Positions 17,521-26,708 are shown, numbered from the stretch's first letter. The stretch: DNA of 64,000 nt from Hyphomicrobium sp. (GCA_022843145.1 JALHOF010000012.1:1-64000), one strand, 5' to 3'. Numbers and translations are program-made. The notes: a model not told the origin generated them from the letters alone.

Positions 17521-17709
17521 TCATAGACAGAGAAACTTCGCTCCCATATGGGCGAGATCGAGCAGTAGCGCGGGTCCGCGCTCGACCCAGAGATAGACCG
17601 CGGCGCCGAGCAGGAGAGCGCCGACGGCCGCGAGCGACACGCGGACGGCGACGGGCGTGCGCGAAGCCGCTCGGTCGGTCGTGTGTGCGTTGGCCGGAGC
17701 CGTCGTCAT
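17521..17709 (-). CDS. small single-helix membrane protein
   Basis: 62 residues: a polar N-terminus, one transmembrane helix (VSLAAVGALLLGAAVYLWVERGPALLLDL) and a short tail ending FLCL. I recall short proteins with this AVYLWxERGPALLLDL core in other Hyphomicrobiales, so it is probably real although small. Function unknown. It lies between the MFS transporter and PhoD-like genes on the same strand, 48 nt after the start side of neither; the gap to the MFS stop is 47 nt on the downstream side of that gene. Confidence 0.65.
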   Translation of the reverse strand: MTTAPANAHTTDRAASRTPVAVRVSLAAVGALLLGAAVYLWVERGPALLLDLAHMGAKFLCL

Positions 17710-17756
17710 GCCGTCAATTGTCCTTCTCTCGCAACCGCCGCGACGGACGCCGCCGC

Positions 17757-19019
17757 TTATGCAGCGCCGCCGCCGAGGCCCGGCGCAACGCCTCCGATCG
17801 GGCGCTCGACGGGGCGTTCACGTATCGGCAGATGCACGAGCGCGGCGAAAATGCCGAGCGCCACCGAGATCCACCACATGGCATCATAGGACTTCAACCT
17901 ATCGAAAAAGTAGCCGCCGAGCCAGACACCAAGAAATGATCCCATCTGATGCGAGAAGAAGACGATGCCGTAGAGCATCGTCATCCAGCGCGGTCCGAAG
18001 AACGTCGCCACCATGCCGCTGGTCAGCGGCACGGTCGAGAGCCACAGAAGTCCGAGCACGCCGCTCAGAACGAGGATCGTGAGAGGTGTGATCGGCAGGA
18101 ACAGGAAGCAGACGAAAACGACGGCGCGGCTTGCGTAGATGAACGACAGACCGAGCCGCTTCGACCGCGACTTGCCCCACTGACCGGCGAGCCACGTGCC
18201 GATCAGGTTGCCGAGGCCGACGAGCATGAGTGCCGTGACCGCGACCTCGTTCGACATGCCCTGGTCGGCGACGTAGGCGGGCAGGTGCACGCCGTAGAAC
18301 ACGACATGGAAGCCGCAGACGAAGAAGCCAGCGTTGAGCAGCCAAAAGCTCGGATGCCGCACCGCCTCACGAAGTGCCGCGGCAAGCGATTGCGGGGCGT
18401 CGGTACGGTTGACGGCCGGCTTGCCGCTGAGAACATAGGCGAGCGGGAGGATGGCGAACGCCGTCGCCGAGAGCACGAGCAGGCTCGACTTCCAGCCCAG
18501 CCATTCGATGAGAACGTGCGTGTAGGGCAGCGCGATGAGGATGCCGATGCCGCTGCCCATGCCGATCGCGGCGATGGCGGAGGTGCGCGTCTCGGGTGAG
18601 GCCGCGCGCGCGACCGCTCCGACGGTGGCATTAACGCCGGCGCCGGCGACGCCAAGGCCGAGGAACACGCCGGACCACAACAGCGCGGTGTCCGTGGTCG
18701 CAGCGTAGAGCAGATAGATGCCGAGCGAGGTCGCGAGCGCGCCCATGACCACGACGCGGCCCGTGCCGTATTTGTCTGACACCGCACCCGTGAACGGCGC
18801 GGCGATGCCCCACACGATGTTGGCAAGCGCAACGGCGAGACCAAAGGCCTCGCGCCCGAGGCCCAGTTCCGACGTCACGGGCTTCATATAGAGGCCCATG
18901 ACCTGGCGGATGCCCATTCCGATGCCGGCGACACTAGCCGCGGCAAGGACGATCACCCAGAGGGGCAACCCGGCCGCGGGGCTTGCGGGAGGAATCTGCG
19001 GGGCGAGGGTTTTAGCCAT
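17757..19019 (-). CDS. MFS transporter (oxalate/formate antiporter-like or nitrate-type group)
   Basis: 420 residues with 12 predicted helices. The motif between helices 2 and 3, GAVSDKYGTGRVVVMGALATSLG, is the major facilitator signature (G-x-x-x-D-x-x-G-x-x). It belongs with single-subunit secondary transporters for small anions or organic acids, but substrate residues cannot be read from sequence alone. Upstream of the ATG lies a 92-base gap before the metallophosphoesterase stop. The small one-helix protein follows 47 nt downstream. Confidence 0.85.
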   Translation of the reverse strand: MAKTLAPQIPPASPAAGLPLWVIVLAAASVAGIGMGIRQVMGLYMKPVTSELGLGREAFGLAVALANIVWGIAAPFTGAVSDKYGTGRVVVMGALATSLGIYLLYAATTDTALLWSGVFLGLGVAGAGVNATVGAVARAASPETRTSAIAAIGMGSGIGILIALPYTHVLIEWLGWKSSLLVLSATAFAILPLAYVLSGKPAVNRTDAPQSLAAALREAVRHPSFWLLNAGFFVCGFHVVFYGVHLPAYVADQGMSNEVAVTALMLVGLGNLIGTWLAGQWGKSRSKRLGLSFIYASRAVVFVCFLFLPITPLTILVLSGVLGLLWLSTVPLTSGMVATFFGPRWMTMLYGIVFFSHQMGSFLGVWLGGYFFDRLKSYDAMWWISVALGIFAALVHLPIRERPVERPIGGVAPGLGGGAA

Positions 19020-19110
19020 GTCGAAGGTCCTGCGTGGCTCATGCGTCGATCGCGCTTCGATCTATTTTTGTGACAGCCTAGCTTATGTACGTTAATTCGG
19101 GAAGTCCGAA

Positions 19111-20058
19111 CTATTGAGCGCGATACGTTGCAACGACGCCGAGCCCGAGCGGCTGGCGCGGAAGGTCGATCACCTGCCCGCCAGTCGCATCGAGGCCGCG
19201 CGACCGCACCCGCATGACGAACCCACGGTCGCGCTCAGCGATTTCGACGAGGTTGTAGCGCGCAACCGGCTCACCGTGGTGGGGCCGTGACGCCGAGCCG
19301 GAGGCAATTCCGAGCACCGGGAAGCGGCCCCCACGCCAGTCGCGCCACGACAGCATGTCGCGATGGTTGTGGCCGTGCAGCACGAGTTCGGCGCCGTGCC
19401 GCAACAGCACACGTTCGAGATCGGCGGCATCTTCGAGCCCTCGGCTGGGCGGGGCGAGGCCGGGCAGCGGCGGATGATGGATCATGACGACGCGAAATAG
19501 CCGCTCGGCTTCCAGATCGGCCAGGAGCGTCGCGAGCCTCGCAATCTGCGGCTTGCCGACGATGCCGGCGGCGACGAAGGGGGGCGTGGAGACGGACGAG
19601 TTGACGCCGATCAGCGCGACGCGGCCGCGGACGCGCACATAAGGGAACGTCGGCTCTTGTCCGGGCGGCGCGGACGCGTCGACATCGCCGCGCATGAACG
19701 GCGCCCAGCGGTCGCAGCCAGGGTCGCCGCCCATGTGGGTGTAGATGTCGTGATTACCGGGCACCACGGACACATCTCCCGGTGCGCCGAGGGCATCGAG
19801 CCAGGCACGCGCCGCGACGTATTCGCCGGGCAGCGCGATATTCACGAGGTCGCCGGTGACGGCGATATGGTCGGGTTTCTGGGCTGCGACGTCGGCGGTG
19901 ATGCGATCGAGGACGTCACGGGAGTGGACGCTGCGGCGGCCGCGATGCCAGTTGAGATACCCGAGCACGCGCTTGACGTTCCAGTGCCGCAGCGTGAACG
20001 GCGGCAGCGGCGCAAGATGCACGTCCGACAAATGTGCGAGTGTGAAGGTGTGGCTCAT
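19111..20058 (-). CDS. metallophosphoesterase (calcineurin-like)
   Basis: 315 residues from ATG 20058; the open frame extends upstream to 20529 but overlaps the NUDIX gene and is not coding. All motifs of the calcineurin-like fold are present: LAHLSDVHL (D-x-H), HIAVTGDLVN (GD), VVPGNHDIY (GNHD), VMIHHPP (H) and LVLHGHNHRD (GHxH). Two metals would be held by these Asp, Asn and His residues to cleave a phosphodiester or phosphomonoester. The natural substrate is unknown. Divergent from the NUDIX gene. Confidence 0.92.
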   Translation of the reverse strand: MSHTFTLAHLSDVHLAPLPPFTLRHWNVKRVLGYLNWHRGRRSVHSRDVLDRITADVAAQKPDHIAVTGDLVNIALPGEYVAARAWLDALGAPGDVSVVPGNHDIYTHMGGDPGCDRWAPFMRGDVDASAPPGQEPTFPYVRVRGRVALIGVNSSVSTPPFVAAGIVGKPQIARLATLLADLEAERLFRVVMIHHPPLPGLAPPSRGLEDAADLERVLLRHGAELVLHGHNHRDMLSWRDWRGGRFPVLGIASGSASRPHHGEPVARYNLVEIAERDRGFVMRVRSRGLDATGGQVIDLPRQPLGLGVVATYRAQ

Positions 20059-20169
20059 GTGGGTCCGTGACGGCTGCGTGCGGGCACGCGCGGACCATGC
20101 CCTGAACCGATCGGACTTGCCAACACCCGGCGAACGGGTTGAAACCGATTGCTCAGGAAGGAGACCATC

Positions 20170-20637
20170 GTGCCACCGATGAAACTCGTGACTCGCGCGC
20201 TGCAACGCTATTGGCGAATGACTCGCTCGATGACGCTCGGTGCGCAGGGCGTGGTGCTGACACCGGACAACCGGGTGCTGCTGGTTCGCCATACGTATCG
20301 ACCGGGCTGGCATTTTCCAGGCGGCGGCGTCGAGAAGGGAGAGACGGCGCTCGAGGCGCTCGGCCGCGAACTGGAGGAGGAGGCGGGCGTGCTGCTCGAC
20401 GCACCGCCGGAGCTGTTCGGCCTCTATGCGAACTTCCGGGTGTTCCCCGGCGATCACGTGGCGCTGTTCGTGGTCCGGGCCTGGCGGCAGCCCGTGGTTC
20501 CGCCGCCCAATCGCGAAATAGCCGAGCAACGGTTCTTCGCGGTGTCCGAATTGCTGCCCGACGTCAACGCGCCGACACGCATCCGGCTCGCGGAGATCCT
20601 CGATGGCGTCCCCCGCGCAGAGTATTGGATCGCCTGA
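20170..20637 (+). CDS. NUDIX hydrolase
   Basis: 155 residues if read from the GTG at 20170, which follows AGGAAGGAG by 6 bases; an ATG at 20179 also fits. The Nudix box is complete: [23 protein letters not shown] (G-x5-E-x7-R-E-x2-E-E-x-G). It hydrolyses a nucleoside diphosphate linked to another group, probably as housekeeping. The segment [11 protein letters not shown] before the box is usual for the family. Substrate unknown. Confidence 0.92.
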   Translation: MPPMKLVTRALQRYWRMTRSMTLGAQGVVLTPDNRVLLVRHTYRPGWHFPGGGVEKGETALEALGRELEEEAGVLLDAPPELFGLYANFRVFPGDHVALFVVRAWRQPVVPPPNREIAEQRFFAVSELLPDVNAPTRIRLAEILDGVPRAEYWIA

Positions 20638-20724
20638 ATGGGCGCGCAGGGTGCGACAGTTGCATTATCCCTGGGTTCGCGGGCACCCTGGACCAGATGC
20701 GGTGGACATGTTAGCTGCCGCCGC

Positions 20725-21252
20725 ATGACGGACACCAGCACGACCCGCCTCGTCGCACCCGACGACCTGCCCGCCATCACCGCGCTGCACGCCCGCGTTT
20801 TCGGACCCGGACGTTTCGCGCGCACCGCCTATCGGGTGCGCGAAGGACACGGGCTGCAGTCGAGGTTCTGCCGCGCCGCCCATCTTGGCGGACGGCTGAT
20901 CGCGGCCTTGCGCTTCACCGAAATCTCCATCGGCGGACAGGGCGGCGCGCTGCTGCTCGGTCCGCTCGCCGTCGATCCCGACTATTCCGGCAAGGGCTTC
21001 GGCCGCCAGCTGATCGCCGAGGGTCTTGCCGACGCGCGAGCACGCGGGCAGCGCCTCGTCGTTCTCGTCGGCGATCTCCCGTACTATGGGCGCTTCGGAT
21101 TCAAGCCGGTGCCGCCGGGCCAGATCGTGTTCCCCGGCCCGGTCAATCCGGCACGAATTCTCGTGGCCGAGTTGGTCGAGGGCGCGGCAGCCGGGTATCG
21201 GGGCGCGATCGCCGCGATGAGCATCGCCGACGTCCGATCCGGTGCGGCCTGA
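20725..21252 (+). CDS. GNAT family N-acetyltransferase
   Basis: 175 residues from ATG 20725. The acetyl-CoA binding motif is seen in LLGPLAVDPDYSGKGFGRQLIAEGL (R/Q-x-x-G-x-G/A type), followed by VVLVGDLPYYGRFGFKP, which is typical of the YhbS-like subgroup. It transfers an acetyl group from acetyl-CoA to an unknown amine. The start region of the upstream open frame (20638) is not supported by a ribosome site; nor is 20725 strongly. Lies 87 nt after the NUDIX gene on the same strand. Confidence 0.88.
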   Translation: MTDTSTTRLVAPDDLPAITALHARVFGPGRFARTAYRVREGHGLQSRFCRAAHLGGRLIAALRFTEISIGGQGGALLLGPLAVDPDYSGKGFGRQLIAEGLADARARGQRLVVLVGDLPYYGRFGFKPVPPGQIVFPGPVNPARILVAELVEGAAAGYRGAIAAMSIADVRSGAA

Positions 21253-21350
21253 CCGCTGTCTTCAGTAATCGGCAAGACGGCACTGGATCGCGCGCGGCAA
21301 TCCCCTATCCTCCGCCACGACCGTCAACCGACTTCGATGAGGCCAGCTCC

Positions 21351-22061
21351 GTGCCGCCCCCCACGCAATCCCGCATCGCCGAGCTCCTCGCAAAGACCGC
21401 CCTCTTCAGCGGCCTCGAACCCGCGCTGCAGGCCACCATCGCCCAGAGGATGCGCGAGACCGCATATGATGGCGGGCGGCTCATCTTCTCGCGCTCTGAT
21501 CCCGGCACGCAGCTCTATCTGATCGTCGAGGGCAAGGTCCGCATTTCGATCGTCACTCCCGACGGCAAGGAATTGTCGTTCCGGCATGTCGGACCGGGCG
21601 AGGTGCTCGGCGAAATCGCGGTGCTCGATGGCGGCGCACGCAGCGCCGACGCCACCGCCGTCATCAAGACGCAGGCCATGTCGCTGAGCCGGGCGGCCTT
21701 CGACGAGCTGATCGCGCAGCATCCGGCGCTTGCGAGATCCGCGCTCGCGTTCGTGTGCGCGAGATTGCGCGAGACGACGAGCCAGCTCGAAGCCATCGCG
21801 CTGCATCCATTGGAGGTGCGCGTGGCGCGCTTCCTGTTGCAGGCGCTGCGGCTCAAGGGCCTCGATGTCGACGCCGACGAGGTGGTGCTGCCTCTCGGCA
21901 TGTCGCAGGGCGAACTGGCGCTGCTGGTCGGGGCCTCGCGGCCGCGCGTCAACGATGCGCTGGCGGCGCTGGAGGTGGTCGGCGCGATCAAGCGCGACGG
22001 CGCCAAGCTGCGCTGCAGGCCGGAGGAACTCAAGGCCGTGGCCGGCCACGACGAGGAGTGA
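21351..22061 (+). CDS. Crp/Fnr family transcriptional regulator
   Basis: 236 residues starting at a GTG with GAGG eight bases upstream. The cyclic-nucleotide-binding fold spans about 15-130, with a good phosphate-binding cassette: GEVLGEIAVLDGGARSADATAV keeps the Glu and Arg that contact cyclic nucleotide in CRP. A helix-turn-helix follows at about 170-225 (LPLGMSQGELALLVGASRPRVNDALAALEVVGAI). There are no N-terminal cysteines, so it is not an Fnr-type oxygen sensor. The CHASE2 cyclase gene begins 4 nt after its stop, which makes cAMP the likely ligand. Confidence 0.9.
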   Translation: MPPPTQSRIAELLAKTALFSGLEPALQATIAQRMRETAYDGGRLIFSRSDPGTQLYLIVEGKVRISIVTPDGKELSFRHVGPGEVLGEIAVLDGGARSADATAVIKTQAMSLSRAAFDELIAQHPALARSALAFVCARLRETTSQLEAIALHPLEVRVARFLLQALRLKGLDVDADEVVLPLGMSQGELALLVGASRPRVNDALAALEVVGAIKRDGAKLRCRPEELKAVAGHDEE

Positions 22062-22065
22062 CGCG

Positions 22066-24168
22066 ATGGCGCGTCAAAGACCCGGCGGCACGTTGCCCGG
22101 CTGGCCAGCCACGGGCATGATCGCGCTCATTGCCGCCGTCCTCGCCGCACCGCTCGCGACGCTCTTTCCAGGATACGCGACGTTACGGGAGCGCGCATTC
22201 GACGGGCTGCTGGACCACACACGCCCGACGCTGCCGCAGGATCGCATCACCGTTGTCGACATCGATCGCGCCGCACTTGCACGCATTGGGCCGTGGCCGT
22301 GGAGCCGCGACAAGCTCGCAACCCTCGTCGCAGCCGTCGCCCGCGCCAAGCCATCGGTGATCGCGCTAGATGTGCTGATCGCTGGCGATGACGACAAGTC
22401 GCCCGCAGCCCTCGCCCGCCGCCTCGCCGCGCTGACCGGAGACGATGTGCTGCGTGACAAGAGCCGGACAATGCCCGATGGCGATCCGCTGCTGGCGGCG
22501 GCACTCGACGCGGTGCCCGTCATCCTCGGTCTCGGGCTCGACCCGGAGACAGCGGGGCCACGGCTGCCGACGACCCTGGTGCTGATCCGCGGCAAGCCCG
22601 AACTGCCGGCGCTGTGGCAGGCGCCGGGCGCAATCGGGCCGCCGCTGGCGCTCGCAGCGGCGGGTTCGGGCCTCGGCGTGCTGGCCTTGCCGGCCGATGG
22701 CGATGGACGGGTGAGACGTGTGCCGCTCATCGCCGCGACTCCGCCGCATCTGCTGCCCGGGCTCGCGACGGAGGCGGCGCGCACGGCGTTGGGCGCGGGC
22801 TCGATGCTGGTGTCGGCCGAGCCGCGCGCCCTGCGCATCGGCGACCGCACGCTGCCGCTCGGCCCTGATGCCATGCTGCGGTTGAGGCCGCCTGCGTCCG
22901 AGATGTGGGCGGCGCGCGTGGTGCCGGCGCTCGACGTCCTCGACACCGGGCCAGCCACGGCGCGGCTCGCCGGCCGCATCGTGTTCATCGGCAGTTCGGC
23001 GCCAGAACTCGGCGGGCTCCGCGTCTCGGCAGAGGGACGCCTCGGACCATCGGTTCAGATGCACGCCGACGCCACGGCGCAAATTCTCGCTGGCGACGTG
23101 CCGTTGCGCAGCAGTCTGACAGCCACGTTCGAAACCGTCGCGGCATGGCTCGCGGCGATGGCGGCAGTCCTGCTCGGGATGCGGCGAGCACCGCTCTACG
23201 GGGCTCTGGCGACAGCTGCCATCGCCGTCACGTGGCTGCTTTTGTCACGCGGCGTGGCGGCCGGCGACGGCACGCTGCTCGATCCGATCCTGGTGCCACT
23301 CGTGGCTGGGCTCGGCTTCGCCGTGTCCGCGCTCACCACGTCGGCGCGGGCCCGCAAGCGCGAGGCCGCATTGCGTGCACGATTTTCGCAGCACCTATCG
23401 CCTGCCGTCGTCGCGCGCATCGCGGCAGAGCCCGACCTCTTGAAGCTCGAGGGCGAAACACGCGAAGTCACCGCGCTGTTCACAGACATCGAAGGTTTCA
23501 CCGCGATGGTCGAACGCAGCGATGCCAAAGCCATCGTGGGACTGCTCGACCGGTATTTCGAAGGCGCCATCGACATCGTCGTCAAGCACGGCGGCATGGT
23601 CGACAAACTCGTCGGCGATGCCATCCACGCGCTGTTCAACGCGCCGCTCGACTTGGACGGACATCCGCGCCACGCCATCGCCTGCGCCCAGGAGTTGCTT
23701 GCATTCACCGAAACGTTCCGGGCGGATCCCACGGCCGACGCACACGGGTTCGGCCGCACGCGCATCGGCATAGAGACCGGCCGCGCGGTGGTCGGCGACG
23801 TCGGCAGCGGACACAAGCTCGACTACACGGCGCACGGCGATGCGATCAACACGGCGGCGCGGCTCGAAGCCGCCAACAAGGAGCTGGGCTCGTCGATCTG
23901 CGTCGGTCCAGGGGCGGCGGCGCAGGCAGCTCCGGGGACGCTGAGACCGTTGGCGCTACTCTACGTCAGGGGCCGCAGCGAAAAGGTCGCGGTGTGGGAG
24001 CCATGGCCGCGCGAATATGCCGAGCGCGATCGCGCGGCGTACCTCGCGGCGTCGGACCTGGCGGCCAAGGATCCGCGCGCCGCCGCCGATGCGTTCGCGG
24101 CGCTGGCTGCGAAGCTCCCCAGCGATGCCGTGCTGCCGCGCACGGCCGCCCGGCTGCGAGTGTCTTGA
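22066..24168 (+). CDS. CHASE2-domain adenylate cyclase
   Basis: 700 residues from ATG 22066 with GAGGAG upstream. Order: one membrane helix (about 17-36), a large extracytoplasmic CHASE2 sensor (about 40-345, with RITVVDIDRAAL and GRIVFIGSSAPELGG), a cluster of about three helices (345-430), then a class III cyclase domain. Catalytic features are present: FTDIEGFT and GDAIHALF supply the metal aspartates, the lysine in VDKLVGD and the DYTAHGD segment suggest adenine specificity, and NTAARLE carries the transition-state Asn and Arg. It should make cAMP in response to an outside signal. Four bases after the Crp-type gene, so co-transcribed. Confidence 0.93.
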   Translation: MARQRPGGTLPGWPATGMIALIAAVLAAPLATLFPGYATLRERAFDGLLDHTRPTLPQDRITVVDIDRAALARIGPWPWSRDKLATLVAAVARAKPSVIALDVLIAGDDDKSPAALARRLAALTGDDVLRDKSRTMPDGDPLLAAALDAVPVILGLGLDPETAGPRLPTTLVLIRGKPELPALWQAPGAIGPPLALAAAGSGLGVLALPADGDGRVRRVPLIAATPPHLLPGLATEAARTALGAGSMLVSAEPRALRIGDRTLPLGPDAMLRLRPPASEMWAARVVPALDVLDTGPATARLAGRIVFIGSSAPELGGLRVSAEGRLGPSVQMHADATAQILAGDVPLRSSLTATFETVAAWLAAMAAVLLGMRRAPLYGALATAAIAVTWLLLSRGVAAGDGTLLDPILVPLVAGLGFAVSALTTSARARKREAALRARFSQHLSPAVVARIAAEPDLLKLEGETREVTALFTDIEGFTAMVERSDAKAIVGLLDRYFEGAIDIVVKHGGMVDKLVGDAIHALFNAPLDLDGHPRHAIACAQELLAFTETFRADPTADAHGFGRTRIGIETGRAVVGDVGSGHKLDYTAHGDAINTAARLEAANKELGSSICVGPGAAAQAAPGTLRPLALLYVRGRSEKVAVWEPWPREYAERDRAAYLAASDLAAKDPRAAADAFAALAAKLPSDAVLPRTAARLRVS

Positions 24169-24223
24169 GTGGCGTCTCGGTTGCCCACCCCGCGTCGGCG
24201 CCTGCGCCGGAGCGGAAAGCAAT

Positions 24224-24311
24224 CAACCGCGCGTCGCTAGTTGCGCTTCGATTGCCCACTTCGCAACCGCGCGTCGCTAGTTGCGCTTCGGTTGCCCACT
24301 TCGCAACCGCG
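24224..24311. repeat. 40-bp tandem direct repeat, two copies plus a partial third
   Basis: A 40-base unit starting CAACCGCGCGTCGCTAGTTG and ending TTGCCCACTTCG runs 24224-24263 and 24264-24303 with a single A/G difference, followed by the first 8 bases again. A weaker relative (CTCGGTTGCCCACCCCGCGTC) precedes it. It fills the gap between the convergent cyclase and FecR-domain genes and runs up to the FecR gene stop. Confidence 0.9.
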
Positions 24312-24950
24312 CTAGCGCACGCTGGCCAGCGCCGCCTTGATCCGCTCTGGCTTCCATTTGGCAGCGGGTGTCGGCGGCTCGCCCCGTGCGGAGATGTTGG
24401 TGCCGAGACCAGGTCCGACCGCGACGACCTTCGTGCCCGCCACGACATCGACACGGCCGTGATCGACGAACACGCCGAAGACGCCGTTGCTCGGCCCGGC
24501 AAAAAATTTCGTGCCCCGAACCGCGATCAAGCCATAGGCGCTGCGGAAATTGAGATCGGCCTTCGGCACGCCCCTCGCCCGCTCGAATTCGATAGCGCCC
24601 GACTGCAGGTCGAACTCGCCTCCCGCATCGACGAGATAGCGATCGATGCGGACGCGCGTCTGCGCACCGAGCCGCAGCACGCTCTTGGCTCCGAGCATCA
24701 GCGCAAGGCGCGCATCGTCGCCGGTCACGACCAGTTCGCCCTCATAGACGGGGGCCTTGATCGCCAGCGCGCGCTTCAATCCGTTGGCTTCGGCTTCGGC
24801 CAGCCCGCGCACGCTCGCCACCTCACCAGCCGGCGCCAGCGCCTGCGCCACTCCCGGAAGCATACTCACCGCCACGAGATGCACGCCTGCACCGAGAACA
24901 TGGCGGCGGGTCAGGCCGCGCTGCGCCCAATCGTCATATGGTTCGCTCAT
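24312..24950 (-). CDS. FecR-domain protein with Tat signal
   Basis: 212 residues. The N-terminus has a twin-arginine motif (LTRRHVLGAG) and a hydrophobic stretch ending ALAPAG, so periplasmic location by Tat is likely. The rest is a FecR domain: VYEGELVVTGDDARLALMLGAKSVLRLGAQTRVRID, YLVDAGGEFDLQSGAIEFE, FRSAYGLIAVRGTKFFAG and VFVDHGRVDV. Stand-alone FecR-domain proteins of this kind are often encoded near CHASE2 cyclases, and here it converges on one. I infer that it may be a periplasmic partner of the CHASE2 sensor; this is unproven. Confidence 0.87.
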   Translation of the reverse strand: MSEPYDDWAQRGLTRRHVLGAGVHLVAVSMLPGVAQALAPAGEVASVRGLAEAEANGLKRALAIKAPVYEGELVVTGDDARLALMLGAKSVLRLGAQTRVRIDRYLVDAGGEFDLQSGAIEFERARGVPKADLNFRSAYGLIAVRGTKFFAGPSNGVFGVFVDHGRVDVVAGTKVVAVGPGLGTNISARGEPPTPAAKWKPERIKAALASVR

Positions 24951-25127
24951 GTCGTCGTCCTTTCGCCGTCGCTTTTGCGCGAGTTTAGCCGAGCCCGCGC
25001 GCCAGTGGCAGTTCTATCCGGAACAGATGACGTTGGACGCGGCCGCCGTCGCGCGCAGCCAGCGGCGAGCGTTTACCTTATCAGCCTGCCGACCGCCGAA
25101 CGCCTTGCGGCTTTGATAGAGAGGGGC

Positions 25128-25826
25128 ATGAGGTCAATGTCTTCCAACCGCTCCGTTCATCTCTCGGCGACTGTCGCGACGACCGCCGCATCGATGCTGA
25201 TCGCCGCGACTTCGGCGCGCGCGCAAACGACGCCGTGCGAGGCGATTTTCGAGCCCGTGTTGGCTGCCGGCATCGCCGAGGCCGATCGCCACCTGCGGCA
25301 GCAATGGGCGATGATCGATGGAAACTGGGTCGCGGCCTACAGGCTCGAAGGCGAGAAGGCCAACCCGTTCGACCCGGCACGACTGCGGGAAAAATCGCAG
25401 CAGCGGCCCGCGGCAACCGCACCCGGCGCATTGGTTGGGCCCAAGCCGCCTCAGCCGGGAGCAGCACAGGCAAATCCCGCGCTGGCCGCTCTGCCGCCGA
25501 TAGCCGGCTATGCGACCGCACGCGACGTTCGTTGCAATACGACGGCCGCAAGCGCCAAATCCGACGTGGTGCTGGTCTACATGGCCGCGGGCGTGCGATT
25601 TCAGGAAGGCAAGGGACCGTGGTCGGCGGTGCTGCCCAACGCCGTGATCGCGGCCATCCAATTGCGCCGGATGGGCGACGGTTGGACCATCATCGACAGG
25701 ACGGCGGAAGGTGGCGTGATGCCGCCGGACGCCAAGCGGTCGCCGCCTGATGACGCTCTGGCGCGTCAGCTTGCGACCGTGCCGTGGCTGCCGCCGCGGC
25801 GATCGCGCAAATCCCGTCGCCGCTGA
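25128..25826 (+). CDS. hypothetical exported protein
   Basis: 232 residues from ATG 25128 after GAGGGG. It has a probable signal peptide (VHLSATVATTAASMLIAATSARA, cleavage before QTT). Two cysteines occur in the mature part (TPCEAIF and DVRCNTT) and could pair. The middle is Pro/Ala-rich; the C-terminus ends in a run of arginines (RRSRKSRRR). The segment VVLVYMAAGVRFQEGKGPWSAVLPNA is the most ordered part. I recognise no family. It converges on the DMT transporter gene, 15 bases apart. Confidence 0.65.
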   Translation: MRSMSSNRSVHLSATVATTAASMLIAATSARAQTTPCEAIFEPVLAAGIAEADRHLRQQWAMIDGNWVAAYRLEGEKANPFDPARLREKSQQRPAATAPGALVGPKPPQPGAAQANPALAALPPIAGYATARDVRCNTTAASAKSDVVLVYMAAGVRFQEGKGPWSAVLPNAVIAAIQLRRMGDGWTIIDRTAEGGVMPPDAKRSPPDDALARQLATVPWLPPRRSRKSRRR

Positions 25827-25841
25827 GATAGCCGCACGAGA

Positions 25842-26690
25842 TCACGACAGCCGCAGCAGCATGAGACCTGTGCCGATCAACGCCGCGCCCGCATACCCCG
25901 GCCATCCGAGCCGCTCACCGAGGAATACCGCGCCGATGATCGCAGCGAACAGCACGGATGTTTCGCGCGCGGCGCTCACCGCGGCGATCGGCGCCTTGGT
26001 CATCGCCCAAAGTGCTATCCCGTAGGATCCGGTCAGCATCGCGCCGCCCGCGAACCCGAACCGCCAGCGCTCACGCATCTCACGCCGCGTCGCATCGGGT
26101 TGCAGCGCCGCCACGAGAGGGAGCACGCCGAGCCCTTGCCCCAGCATCAGCCAGCCGACGTAGGCGGCGGGATTGCCTGACAGCCGGACGCCGGCGCCGT
26201 CGACCAGGGTGTAGGCGACGATGATGCTGGCGTTGAGCGCGACGAGGGCCGCGCCATTGACGTCGAGCCCGCGCCGCCGGAGCGCGTCGGAGCCGAGCGT
26301 GATGATGCCCACACCGAGCACCAGCACGCCCGCCCAGCCGGTGGCCGGCATTGCTTCGCCGAGTGTCAGGTAACCGACCACTGCCGCGCCCAAGGGGGCC
26401 GAACCGCGAGTCAAAGGGTAGACAACGCCGAGATCGGCGCCGCGCAGCGTCATGCCGACGAGGACGAAGTAGACGACGTGGATGAGGATCGAGGCGGCGA
26501 GGTTCGGCCACGACGCGGACGCGGGCAAACCGCCGTAGGCGATCAGCGGTAGCGCCGCGATGCCGCCACCGGCCGCGATCAGCGCAGCGCGAACCAGCGG
26601 ATCGCCACCCGCGACACCCTTGGCAAGTGCGTTCCACGAGGCGTGCAGCAGCGCCGCCAGGAGCACGGCGGCAAGGACATATCCCGGCAT
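25842..26690 (-). CDS. EamA/DMT family transporter
   Basis: 282 residues with about ten hydrophobic helices in two repeats, typical of the drug/metabolite transporter superfamily. Clues are ALLHASWNALAKG at the start, YPLTRGSAPLGAAVVGYLTLGEAMPATGWAGVLVLGVGI at the end of repeat one and ETSVLFAAIIGAVFLGERLGWPGYAGAALIGTGLMLL at the end of repeat two. It sits in the inner membrane and probably exports a small metabolite; the substrate is unknown. Confidence 0.87.
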   Translation of the reverse strand: MPGYVLAAVLLAALLHASWNALAKGVAGGDPLVRAALIAAGGGIAALPLIAYGGLPASASWPNLAASILIHVVYFVLVGMTLRGADLGVVYPLTRGSAPLGAAVVGYLTLGEAMPATGWAGVLVLGVGIITLGSDALRRRGLDVNGAALVALNASIIVAYTLVDGAGVRLSGNPAAYVGWLMLGQGLGVLPLVAALQPDATRREMRERWRFGFAGGAMLTGSYGIALWAMTKAPIAAVSAARETSVLFAAIIGAVFLGERLGWPGYAGAALIGTGLMLLRLS

Positions 26691-26708
26691 CGCAGCGTGG
26701 GCCTCCGT

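Noticed and set aside
24224-24311. Possible CRISPR array
   Set aside because: Direct repeats follow each other without unique spacers and only about two copies exist; no cas genes are nearby.
22905-25826. 973-codon open frame on the plus strand
   Set aside because: Most of it lies inside the cyclase gene in another frame, with arginine-rich low-complexity translation. Only the part from 25128, which has its own ATG and ribosome site, is taken as a gene.
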